From: Aphis gossypii
Taxonomy: Eukaryota; Arthropoda; Insecta; Hemiptera; Aphididae
Direction: 5' to 3'
Assembly (NCBI RefSeq): GCF_020184175.1
Contig: NC_065531.1
Span: forward strand, 53,403,213 to 53,467,212
DNA length: 64,000 nucleotides
Below the pieces are notes generated by a model. That model ran no database searches and was not told the DNA's origin. It saw only the letters and a program-made list of their open reading frames with translations. Numbering within the stretch: the first letter of the stretch is position 1; every line of letters begins with the position of its first letter. Shown here in pieces: positions 27,039-36,640 of this stretch. Position numbers and translations under genes: made by a program.

Positions 27039-28786
27039 AGAAAATTGGATCTAGTTTGTACTTTAAAGAAGTCAAAATTAAAAATTCCTTACATTTTTTG
27101 TAATAACAAGGTAAAGTAAAATAAAAAATAAAAAATAAGGGAAAACGGATATTCTATGCAAATTCAGTTTTTGACAAATCGCTTGTTTCTTTGGTATTAA
27201 AGATAACAGTTATACATTCAATGTTCATTTTTAACCATTTACGAGCTTTGTATTGGTGGTAAAAGCCTTTCGTTACACTTATTAATTAAAAATAAGTATC
27301 GTAATATGCTAGGTGAGTTCAGACTTTCGACTCTATAATTTGCGGATCCAGGCATTAAAAAAAAAAGTAAGTATTAAAATAAACATATAGACTCGAAGAT
27401 CATTTAAAAATTAAATTATAAAGTAATTATTATTATTTTTTTATACATTGTATAAACAAAAATAAATTATCCTTTTTTAAACGTATTTTATAATTTCTTA
27501 TTTATCTATGTAAAATTGAATACATATGACAAATGATAAAGCCAGAGTACACGAATGAAAGAAAGGGTGTGAAACGCTAGTGTAACTTAAATATAAACGA
27601 TCATTTTATAAGTATACACAACATAATTTTCGAAATATTTTGTTTCTTTTGAAGCTATCTTTAGAGAATGTAAATTTTATTTTTTGTTTTGTTTTTTATT
27701 TATATGCACTGATATTTTTAAATGCAATATTTTTGATGAAATTTATTTTCGGTATATACCTACCATACAAAACAACGGTATCCAATTGCTAATTTTTAAG
27801 TGTATTATTAAAATTAAATGAATTTATTTTAACTAATTAAAATTGACTTATTATTTATTAAATCAGTTTATATAAAAAATATTTATATTAACATTAAAGT
27901 TTTCGAAAACTGAAATATAGAACTTTGTCAGTTATCAAGGTAAAAAGTCAAAATTAAATTTTACTCTTAATTTGAATTTATTTTATTAGTGTATTTGATT
28001 CAAATTCACTTATTGGGAACATGAGAACAATACAAAAAATATCAACTGATATTAGAAGATATTATGTAATAATGCATTGAACAATGTAATCGTGTCTTTA
28101 ACAACATAAGAATGATTTTAATTTTCTTACCTTTGATCTAAAGATTCACTGATATAACGTTTTACAATACATATATTGGTATTGTGAGTTGTTTTTAAAT
28201 TTATGGTTTCATTTTTATATAATATAACATTATTGCTATTGTTGTAACCTGTTTCTGAAGAAACAAAAATGTTAGTTTGATGAAAATACTCCCAAGAAGA
28301 AAACATTCATCATTATTTGTGAAATATTGTTAAAATTTCGTGATTCTTATTAGGTCAGATGAGTTACTAGCGTTGTTATAACAGGCGTTTGTTTTTTGTT
28401 ACCTCACAACAAAATCGGGTAGATATAATAATATTCTCGCCATTTACCTAAAGTTTAACGTTAATTGAAAAATAATACACAAGAGAGAAAAAATAATAAC
28501 GTCAGACGGACGGGTTGTATTTGACGTGTATAAAGTATTAAATTTTGCACCGAGATGATAGTCAAAGTAAAAAATCCTTTTAGCTAAAGAAATATATAAT
28601 ATTCATAATTTATACTACCGTACATTTTGTATGTTTATCTCTTGTCTCATTAATTTATTTTAAAACACAACATTGCATTACGAATCAAAAGTCATTTATG
28701 CGAATGAAATTTGTATACCTATGTATAATGTAGGTACATATATTATAGTTATTTAATCCTGTTAACTCGGATAATTTTACACTATT
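27039..28786. other. AT-rich non-coding stretch
   Basis: No ORF of 60 codons and no recognisable repeat is seen. Confidence 0.5.
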
Positions 28787-29487
28787 AAAAAATAAAGTCC
28801 ATTTATCCATTTATATGAAAATTAGAGACATAATATGTACTATTTCAGGGATAGTACAACATAAATTGGGCGTACTCATTTTGGATATATTTATTTACCA
28901 GGATTATAAAACCAATGTACATTTTGGACCGGTAACGGTGTACGCTTTAGACTGAAGTGACTATTTTATTACCTTAGGGTTATCCCATCCATGTCGACCC
29001 ATACAAGGTAAATATCTAGTAGGTAACATTTTATATAGCACAAATTAATCTGAAACTAGCCAATGGTTAAAACTTTTCTTTTTTTATTACCATTTGTTTA
29101 GAAGACTTACAATCGATTTTGTGACATTATGTCAACATTTTGTTCGTAAAGGAACATAGATCAAATCGTTACAGAATAAAATCTAAGAATTTACGGGATG
29201 GACTTCTTCTTCCCATAATTTAAACACCGTATAATTTACTTTATGTTTAACGTGTATATATAATATAATATATTATATTGTATAGATTGTAAATATAAAA
29301 TTTTGTTTTAATAATAAAAAAAACCCAAGAAATTTTTTTTAATTCTAAGCAAATTGAAAACCAAATTTGTTGTTTTGTTGTGTTAATGTATCATAGTATA
29401 AATCAGTTGTTTACTTGTTACTCATAATTTAATAGTTATTTCTCGTATGCTGTTTAAACTTAAGATGATAATGCTATTTTATTTCAA
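28787..29487. repeat. ~700 bp direct repeat, left copy flanking the Helitron
   Basis: This copy matches 35048-35746 almost base for base. I find one substitution (CTAAGAATTT versus CCAAGAATTT) and a 2-base difference in a T run (about 29078). The copy ends exactly where the Helitron 5' terminus begins. It carries no ORF. It does not look like an LTR: there are no TG..CA ends and the interior is a Helitron rather than a retroelement. Confidence 0.92.
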
Positions 29488-30033
29488 TCTTATATATAAA
29501 AATGAATCGCAAAATTTGGTAAGCGCATAACTCAACAACGCCTGGACCGATTTCGCTCATTCTTTTTTTGTTTGGGTCGTAATTGTCAGGAGAAGGTTCT
29601 TACGGACGAAAAATTTGAGAAAGTTATCGGATTAGAGAAATATGACGAGGTGGTGATGAAATTACAGAGGCGCCATCTATCCAGCAAATAGTCAACTAAA
29701 TTATTTTTGGTAGTCAATGGCAACCATTTAAATAAAATAAATCATTTATTTAAAATGTTTTTAAAAATGCATGCAAATAGACATACAAACAACGCAAATG
29801 TTCGCAAATGTTCGTTGAAGTCCAAGGATGGTTTTTACGGCTAGAAAAATTAGAATTATTGCTGGAAAAACCCTAAAAATAGCCCTTTTCTTTTTAAAAT
29901 AGCCCTTCCTATAATATTTATAATATAATACTGATCGTATCCATGGCAACCAACAATCGTGTTTTGTGCAGAGTGTTTAGTTAGTTAGTGTTTGTTTAGT
30001 TCGTGATTAGTGAAAAAATAATTTATATTTGAT

Positions 30034-30459
30034 ATGCCTCCTATAAGACGAAGCAATTTAGGTAGAAGAACCAGAAATGCTACAAACCAAGCTAATTACC
30101 GATCTAATTCACAAACGCGTGAAGCGCGAGCAAGTTTGAATCGAGCTGCTTTTAGTTACGATGTGTCAATTGACTACAGTAACTACCAATGTGTTGTTAT
30201 TGGTTCTATGAACTCGGTTTGCTCACACTGTAAGGCATTAAAATACAAAAACGAAGCCAATGGATTGTGTTGCGCAAATGGTAAAGTGAAATTGATACCA
30301 TTGGATCCACCACCAGAACCATTGTACTCATTGGTTTCAGGAATAGGAACAGATTCTATACACTTTTTGACAAATATCCAACAATATAACAATTGCTTTC
30401 AAATGACTTCATTTGGGGCAACAAATGTAGTTCGGGAAAATTTTATGCCAACTTTCAAG
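30034..30459 (+). CDS. RepHel exon 1 (N-terminal part)
   Basis: This exon has 142 codons starting MPPIRR. Basic, N/R/S-rich residues come first, followed by a cysteine cluster (CSHC..CC) and a segment ending PTFK. It ends in AAG|GTATGT, a strong splice donor. Reading through the donor would add a run of hydrophobic residues and a stop at 30642, which is not part of the family protein. The start is chosen because it is the first ATG after the element's leader and gives a basic N-terminus normal for this family. Confidence 0.8.
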
Positions 30460-30745
30460 GTATGTATTATAGCAGTTACTCATAATTATTTTAGCGAACA
30501 AAATTTTCTGTCACCAAAGTTAAGATGTGTCACTAATCTTCAATTTCTTAATCATTACGAAATATATCACTTAGTCATCATATTATATGGTGTTTCAGTT
30601 TCAGTGACACTTTTATTATATTTTATATTTGATAGATATTAGTTAAAACTAAATATATACTTTTTAAGATCAAATATTATTTAAGTTTGATCACCGACAA
30701 TCCATTAATTTATACCACACCATAATATATTTTTTTTATTTACAG
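30460..30745 (+). other. Intron 1 of RepHel
   Basis: GTATGT donor and TTTATTTACAG acceptor. Removing it joins PTFK to IQGQIYHRAG without shifting frame. Length is 286 bp. Confidence 0.8.
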
Positions 30746-31242
30746 ATACAAGGGCAAATATATCACAGAGCAGGTTCACTGTTACCAGTGTCAGATAGCG
30801 ACAACAAATTCCTGCAAATTTATTTTATGGGCAATTCACCACAAGAAATTGATCTGCGTTGTGCACATAACAATTTAGTAAAGAGGTCTATTGTAGAACA
30901 ATTACAAACTTTATTTCATCAGCACAATCAATTGATTATATTGTTTAAAACTGCCCTGGATCTGATGCCATCCGATAATCACAAAATTTTAATCAGAGCT
31001 GATAAAACACCTGCAGGTCAACATACAAGACGTTTTAATGCACCAACTATTGATGAAGTTGCTATCGTTGTAGTTGGAGAAAACTTGGAATCCCGTGATA
31101 TTGTTTTACGTCGTCGGAATGATCAATTACAACGTATAAAGGAAACACACACGCTCATATGATGCACTGCAATATCCCATTATATTTTGGCAAGGTGAAG
31201 ATGGCTACGATTTCTCAATAAAAATGATAAATCCCATTGCAG
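30746..31242 (+). CDS. RepHel exon 2 (Helitron-like N-terminal domain)
   Basis: The exon reads IQGQIYHRAG, then a conserved domain through the stretch RRNDQLQRIKETH. At the AC run 31145-31153 one base is extra, so the frame hits a stop at 31160-31162. After the shift the frame continues as YDALQYPIIFWQGEDG to the donor G|GTAACT. Without the shift, a truncated product would lack both nuclease and helicase. Confidence 0.8.
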
Positions 31243-31344
31243 GTAACTAAAATATTAGTTTAGCTATGGCGATAATATCTCAGTCATTATATTATGTATT
31301 TTAATTTTATATTTGAATGTTATTAAAACAAAATCTATTTACAG
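31243..31344 (+). other. Intron 2 of RepHel
   Basis: GTAACT donor and CTATTTACAG acceptor, 102 bp. A glycine codon is split G|GT, joining NPIAG to SETNKK in frame. Confidence 0.75.
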
Positions 31345-32810
31345 GTTCTGAAACCAACAAAAAAGTCAGTTCAATGAACTATTATTCATACCGCCTAATG
31401 ATTCGGGAAAATGAAGATAATCACATATTGAAATGTCGGCGATTATATCACAAATATGTTGTTGACATGTATGTTAAAATTGAAACGGAAAGATTAACAT
31501 TCATCAGGTTGAATCAAACCAAACTCCGATCTGAAGAGTATATTCACCTTCGAGATGCGATTAATACTGATGGAAATGCACAGAATGTCGGTCGGATGAC
31601 TATTCTTCCAGCAACATACATCGGAAGCCCTCGGCATATGCACGAATATGCTCAAGATGCCATGTCGTATGTTCGTCATTATGGTACAGCAGATTTGTTC
31701 ATCACATTTACATGCAATCCGCAATGGATAGAAATCAATCAGGAGTTATTCTCTGGGCAATCACCCATTGATCGTCATGATATTACAGCCAGAGTCTTTA
31801 GACAAAAGTTGAAATCTTTAATGGATTTCATCGTAAAACATAATGTGTTTGGTGAGACACGCTGCTGGATGTATTCTGTGGAGTGGCAGAAACGAGGATT
31901 GCCACATGCACACATTTTGATTTGGTTGGTTGAAAATATAAGGCCAAATGAAGTTGATGCAGTGATATCAGCTGAAATCCCTAATGTACAAGTAGATCCT
32001 GGATTGCATGAGGTAGTTATCAAAAACATGATACATGGTCCCTGTGGAACTCTTAATCAAAATTCACCGTGTATGATGGATGGTAAATGTTCAAAACGAT
32101 ATCCACGGACATTAATATCGGAAACAATTACTGGTAATGACGGTTATCCATTGTATCGTCGCAGATCGACAGCAGACAATGGAAAATCAACAATTGTCAA
32201 ATTAAATCAACAAGATATTGAAATAGATAATCGTTGGATTGTTCCATATTCACCCATTTTATCAAAGACATTCAAAGCACACATCAACGTTGAATCTTGC
32301 CATTCAGTGAAATCTATTAAATACATTTGCAAATATGTAGCCAAAGGGAGTGATATGGCTGTGATTGGAATTGGTGCAGAGAATTCCAATGATGAAGTTA
32401 CCCAATACCAAATGGGCCGCTATGTCAGTAGTAATGAAGCAGTTTGGCGAATATTTTCTTTTCCTATTCATGAGAGACACCCTTCTGTTGTTCACTTAGC
32501 TGTGCATTTAGAAAATGGACAAAGAGTGTATTTTACAGCACAGAACGCAGTACAAAGAGCTGCTCAGCCACCATCTACTACATTAACCAGTTTTTTTGAG
32601 ACATGCCAAAACGATGATTTCGCACAAACTTGCTATATTCTGAAATGCCAAAATATTATACCTGGAATCAATCCTCAAGGAGATTTATACGACGGAAACA
32701 AGGAAAACCAGTTCCAGGATATACAGATGTATATTCCACCGATGCGATTGGCCGGATTTATTCAGTACATCCAAGCAATGATGAATGTTTTTACTTACGA
32801 CTGCTATTAG
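31345..32810 (+). CDS. RepHel exon 3, HUH nuclease segment
   Basis: This open segment carries the replication initiator domain. Visible parts are YSYRLMIRENE near the start, LFITFTCNPQW, the HUH pair PHAH at 31902-31913 that coordinates the metal ion, and YICKYVAKG at 32322-32348 with the two candidate nucleophile tyrosines. The family frame is lost at about 32630, where one T appears to be missing. The last ~60 codons to 32810 are out of frame and not genuine. Both catalytic motifs are intact. Confidence 0.88.
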
Positions 32811-33208
32811 TCAATGTACGTGGCCCAACATCATTCCAACAGTTACGAACTGTTGATGGTGAATTGTGTGTATCCTACAGAGAAGCCTGTCAACGTTTGC
32901 AATTGCTTGAAAATGACGCTCATTGGGATCAAACTCTCAATGATGCTGTAATATCATCACACGCTCATCAAATACGAACATTGTTTTCTATAATCATATC
33001 TACATGCTTCCCATCAAACCCAATTGATTTGTGGATCAAGTACAAAGATTATATGTGTGATGATATTTTGTATCAAATACAGAATAGAATGGGAAATCCA
33101 AATATACAAATCAGTGAAGAAATTTACAATGAAGCATTGATTTCAATTGAGGACATGTGCTTGATAATGTCAAACAAACTATTAATTCAATTAGGCCTGA
33201 CCGCGCCA
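32630..33208 (+). CDS. RepHel linker segment between nuclease and helicase
   Basis: After the frame break the family sequence resumes as LYSEMPKYYTWN and runs through PGYTDVYSTDAIGRIYSVHP and YLRLLLVNVRGPTSF, a conserved Helitron linker. One A appears to be missing at about 33208 (TAP then NRPMHDAF), after which the frame moves again. This segment has no independent start codon and would not be made as a separate protein. Confidence 0.8.
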
Positions 33209-34346
33209 ATCGTCCAATGCATGACGCTTTTAACCAAGAGTTGCATCGAGAAAGACTGTATGATCTCAACGATTTGAAAGAATTAATTCAAACAAATCTT
33301 CCACTGTTAAATGAACAACAGAAGTATGTATTTGAAACTCTTATGAAAGTAACAAATGATGAAACTGGAGGGATTTACTTCTTAGATGCACCTGGTGGTA
33401 CAGGAAAAACTTTTTTGATTTCATTAATATTAGCAACAATTCGCTCACAAAATAAAATTGCACTTGCACTCGCTTCGTCGGGAATCGCAGCAACTTTGCT
33501 TGAAGGTGGTCGAACAGCCCATTCAGCACTAAAATTGCCATTAAATATGCATAGCAATGAAACTCCAACCTGCAACGTTTCGAAGAACTCTGCAATGGCA
33601 AAGGTTTTGCAGCAATGTAAATTGATTGTTTGGGATGAATGCACGATGGCACATAAAAAATCTTTGGAGGCTTTGGACAGAACCTTAAAAGATCTACGGA
33701 GCAATAATAACCGATTTGGTGGTGCAATGATTTTATTAGCAGGAGATTTTCGTCAAACATTGCCGGTGATTCCACGATCAACGCCAGCTGATGAACTCAA
33801 TGCATGTCTAAAGTCCTCCAGTTTGTGGAAACATGTCAAAGTACTTCATTTAAGCAAGAATATGCGTGTCGAGTTGCAAAATGACCAATCTGGAAACATA
33901 TTCTCTAAACAACTCATTGACATTGGTAATGGCAAATTTCCTATAGACATGTTGACTGGCTGCATTAACTTTCCTCTAAGTTTTTGTCAGTTAACTCGAT
34001 CAAAAGATGAACTTATTCAGAAGGTGTTTCCAGATGTTTCTCAAAATTACAGAAACCATGATTGGTTGAGCGAACGAGCTATACTGGCTGCAAAAAACAT
34101 AGATGTAAATGAATTAAATTTCAAAATTCAAGAACAAATTACAGGCGAATTGATGATATATAAATCAGTTGATTCGGCTACTAATCAAGATGATGTAGTC
34201 AACTATCCACCGGAATTTTTAAACTCGCTGGATTTGCCAGGATTGCCACCTCACAATCTTCAATTAAAGGTTGGATCGGTGGTTATAATGTTGCGAAATA
34301 TCAACCAACCGCGTCTTTGCAACGGTACACGGTTAGCGATAAAAAA
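33209..34346 (+). CDS. RepHel Pif1-like helicase segment
   Basis: This is a superfamily 1 DNA helicase core. It begins NRPMHDAFNQELHRERLYD, then a Q-motif-like LNEQQKYVFE and Walker A APGGTGKT at 33388-33411 for ATP binding. Walker B VWDEC follows at 33628-33642, then the GDFRQTLPV motif at 33746-33772. It ends LCNGTRLAIKN at a stop created by a missing A in the A run at 34341-34346. The open frame extends back to 33157, but the residues before NRPMH are out of frame. The unit alone resembles a Pif1 protein and could be mis-annotated as a host helicase. Confidence 0.88.
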
Positions 34347-34673
34347 TTACTAAACAATGTGATAGAAGCAACTATACTCAAAGGAAAGTATAAAGGAGAA
34401 GATGTTCTCATACCGCGCATCCCAATGATTCCGACTGATGTGCCATTTGAGTTTAAACGACTACAGTTTCCAGTGCGTCTTGCTTTTGCTATGACTATAA
34501 ACAAGTCACAGGGGCAATCATTAAGTGTTTGTGGTATTAATCTAGAAAACCCATGTTTCTCACATGGTCAATTGTATGTTGCCTGTTCCCGTGTTGGAAA
34601 ACCATCAGATTTGTTTATCTATGCGCCAGGTAATCAAACAAGAAACATCGTATACCACAAAGTACTACAATGA
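34347..34673 (+). CDS. RepHel C-terminal helicase segment
   Basis: After the last frame break the protein resumes LLNNVIEATILKGKYKGEDV. It carries the late helicase motif AMTINKSQGQSL at about 34488-34523 and CSRVGKPSDLFIYA, then ends at TGA after KVLQ. These are the conserved final motifs of the Pif1/RecD-like core. The open frame reaches back to 34317 but the first residues are out of frame. Confidence 0.85.
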   Translation, partial: LLNNVIEATILKGKYKGEDVLIPRIPMIPTDVPFEFKRLQFPVRLAFAMTINKSQGQSLSVCGINLENPCFSHGQLYVACSRVGKPSDLFIYAPGNQTRNIVYHKVLQ

Positions 34674-34705
34674 TAATAATAATAATTATGATTCACATGA
34701 TTAAC

Positions 34706-34711
34706 AATAAA
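34706..34711 (+). promoter_or_regulatory. Candidate polyadenylation signal for RepHel
   Basis: AATAAA lies 33 bases after the stop codon. It is the first such hexamer and well placed, but the motif is common in AT-rich DNA. Confidence 0.35.
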
Positions 34712-34735
34712 GCGATTACTTACTTTTAAATCATG

Positions 34736-34893
34736 ACAGAACCGTCACCCTGGTGATAGGGCGTTGTGAATAAAAAATAATTAAATAAAACTATAACAGT
34801 TAAAACTATAACTACTTACTTTTAAATCATTATATATGTTTTATTTAATTATTTTTTATTCACAACGCCCTATCACCAGGGTGACGGTTCTGT
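34736..34893. repeat. Perfect 56-bp inverted repeat near the Helitron 3' end
   Basis: Arm 34736-34791 is an exact reverse complement of 34838-34893, separated by 46 bases. The 17-base stretch ACTTACTTTTAAATCAT occurs just outside the left arm (34718-34734) and again in the spacer (34814-34830). The arms include CACCCTGGTG, itself a small palindrome. This could come from a template switch near the transposon's 3' end, be a nested fold-back, or be an inverted assembly duplication. Confidence 0.9.
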
Positions 34894-35047
34894 TCAGGAG
34901 AATTTTTTAAAATACGTAGGCACAAAAACTGCCACATTACAAATCTTTCGTCGTGAATTCGACGTAATATTAGCACTATCAATAAGATTAAATTAAAAAT
35001 TAACACACGGCATACGAAAATGCAAAAAAAGAAAGTAACACACGGGC

Positions 35048-35746
35048 AAAAAATAAAGTCCATTTATCCATTTATATGAAAATTAGAGACATAATATGTA
35101 CTATTTCAGGGATAGTACAACATAAATTGGGCGTACTCATTTTGGATATATTTATTTACCAGGATTATAAAACCAATGTACATTTTGGACCGGTAACGGT
35201 GTACGCTTTAGACTGAAGTGACTATTTTATTACCTTAGGGTTATCCCATCCATGTCGACCCATACAAGGTAAATATCTAGTAGGTAACATTTTATATAGC
35301 ACAAATTAATCTGAAACTAGCCAATGGTTAAAACTTTTCTTTTTATTACCATTTGTTTAGAAGACTTACAATCGATTTTGTGACATTATGTCAACATTTT
35401 GTTCGTAAAGGAACATAGATCAAATCGTTACAGAATAAAATCCAAGAATTTACGGGATGGACTTCTTCTTCCCATAATTTAAACACCGTATAATTTACTT
35501 TATGTTTAACGTGTATATATAATATAATATATTATATTGTATAGATTGTAAATATAAAATTTTGTTTTAATAATAAAAAAAACCCAAGAAATTTTTTTTA
35601 ATTCTAAGCAAATTGAAAACCAAATTTGTTGTTTTGTTGTGTTAATGTATCATAGTATAAATCAGTTGTTTACTTGTTACTCATAATTTAATAGTTATTT
35701 CTCGTATGCTGTTTAAACTTAAGATGATAATGCTATTTTATTTCAA
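35048..35746. repeat. ~700 bp direct repeat, right copy flanking the Helitron
   Basis: This copy matches 28787-29487. It starts abruptly after CACGGGC and ends CAATGATAAT, where the left copy instead enters the Helitron. The right copy therefore shows the pre-insertion target on its right side. No ORF is present. Confidence 0.92.
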
Positions 35747-36640
35747 TGATAATATAATTATATGTCATCGTAACAGTATTTCAAATTTTACCATTTTTAA
35801 GGTAACGTTTTTTTATTGGTTCATTATCAATATTATCAGTTTTGTATTTTTTTTTCTCAGGTCTTGAAAATATCCATTTCACGATTTATTAAATTCAACA
35901 ACGTTCACTGTAATAGTGTATTTATGCTAGGGTATTCAAACACGCCGCTGATAGACATAGATCCGTGTAAAAAGAAAAAAAATAACAGTAGAGAGATAGA
36001 AATAAAAAAGGTTTTAGACGTCTAGAGTGTAATAAAAATTGGTCCAACGTTTGCATCCCATATGATTGTATTCAATTTTAGAGACAAATCGAGTTTTTGC
36101 AGTCATATGCAATTTCTGCCATTACATATAAATTACATATTATTTGCGTGCGTAATAAATTTTGTATGTGCAGTTTTTTTTTCATCATGCATGTTTTCGA
36201 TTTTATTGTTATTCGGTTATTGAAATCTAGTAGTGTACTAAAGTGCGGTTTGATAGTGATGTGCATTTTATTTTTAACAGAATATCTTCGAATATGTAAT
36301 ATCATACGTTTTACATATATACTCTTATAACGTGATAGTGTTAATTAAGCTTTCCCTTTGAGAGCGTATCGTTTACTGGTTTTGACATTAGCTGTCTTGG
36401 GTCTAGCGTTAGTTTTTGCCAATGTAATTTATTTGCTTTGGGTCGCTTATTCTATCTCTTCAAAAACATCACAAACATTCGTCGATGGCAATTAACAGTA
36501 AGAGAATTAAAATATTATGTTTCATATTCATCGGCAACAGTTTTATGTGCATTGTTATTCGTTTGGAACAATGAAACACAATTCTCATACATTATTATAT
36601 ATTTATGTTTAATACCTACGCATCGACAGCAATAGTGTTT
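35747..36640 (+). other. Possible decayed membrane-protein gene or exon cluster
   Basis: A good acceptor (poly-T then CTCAG, ending about 35860) precedes an open frame to 36025. Further open stretches follow in other frames. 36097-36330 is hydrophobic. A 47-codon stretch from about 36349 to 36493 contains LLVLTLAVLGLALVFANV, a strong membrane helix not expected from AT-biased noise. An overlapping third frame is open from about 36342 to 36635. Another acceptor (TTTTTAACAG) ends at 36280. Together these could be a pseudogenised multi-pass protein such as a chemoreceptor, but I recognise no family motif. Confidence 0.2.

Larger units (their letters stand above)
30034..34673 (+). pseudogene. Helitron RepHel (HUH replication initiator plus Pif1-like helicase), frameshifted
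   Basis: The protein nicks single-stranded DNA at Helitron ends and unwinds the donor for rolling-circle transposition. Three exons are inferred: 30034-30459, 30746-31242 and 31345-34673, about 1,415 residues in all, close to the usual size for Helitron RepHel. In order it has an N-terminal CxxC..CC zinc-finger-like segment (near residues 66-82), a Helitron-like N-terminal domain, the HUH motif PHAH (31902-31913), the paired-tyrosine motif YICKY (32322-32336), then Walker A APGGTGKT (33388-33411), Walker B VWDEC (33628-33642) and a C-terminal NKSQGQ motif. Four single-base indels break the frame: one extra base in the AC run at 31145-31153, and one missing base each at about 32630, 33208 and in the A run at 34341-34346. 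No other stops are seen, so the copy is young or the breaks are sequence errors. Confidence 0.92.
29488..35047 (+). mobile_element. Helitron rolling-circle transposon
   Basis: The 5' end is TCTTATATATAAAAATGAAT, placed directly after an A and read as A|TC. The subterminal text (CTGGACCGATTTCGCTCATT) is typical of animal Helitrons. The element carries a RepHel gene with an HUH nuclease and Pif1-type helicase. The empty-site sequence can be read at 35737-35755, where the flanking copy continues CAA|TGATAAT, fitting insertion between A and T. A normal 3' end (hairpin followed by CTRR) is not found before the right-hand flanking repeat begins at 35048. A short hairpin CGTCG..CGACG lies near 34951-34966. 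The right boundary is therefore set by the repeat, not by a Helitron terminus. Confidence 0.9.

Noticed and set aside
30460..30642. C-terminal extension of the first RepHel frame with a hydrophobic tail
   Set aside because: It reads into intron 1; the splice donor and the continuation at 30746 fit the family better.
30183..33781. Several minus-strand frames under the Helitron gene
   Set aside because: They are shadows of the RepHel coding strand, which has the conserved motifs.
28787..35746. LTR-retrotransposon interpretation of the 700 bp direct repeats
   Set aside because: The repeats lack TG..CA ends, and no primer-binding site, gag or pol is present. The interior is a Helitron.
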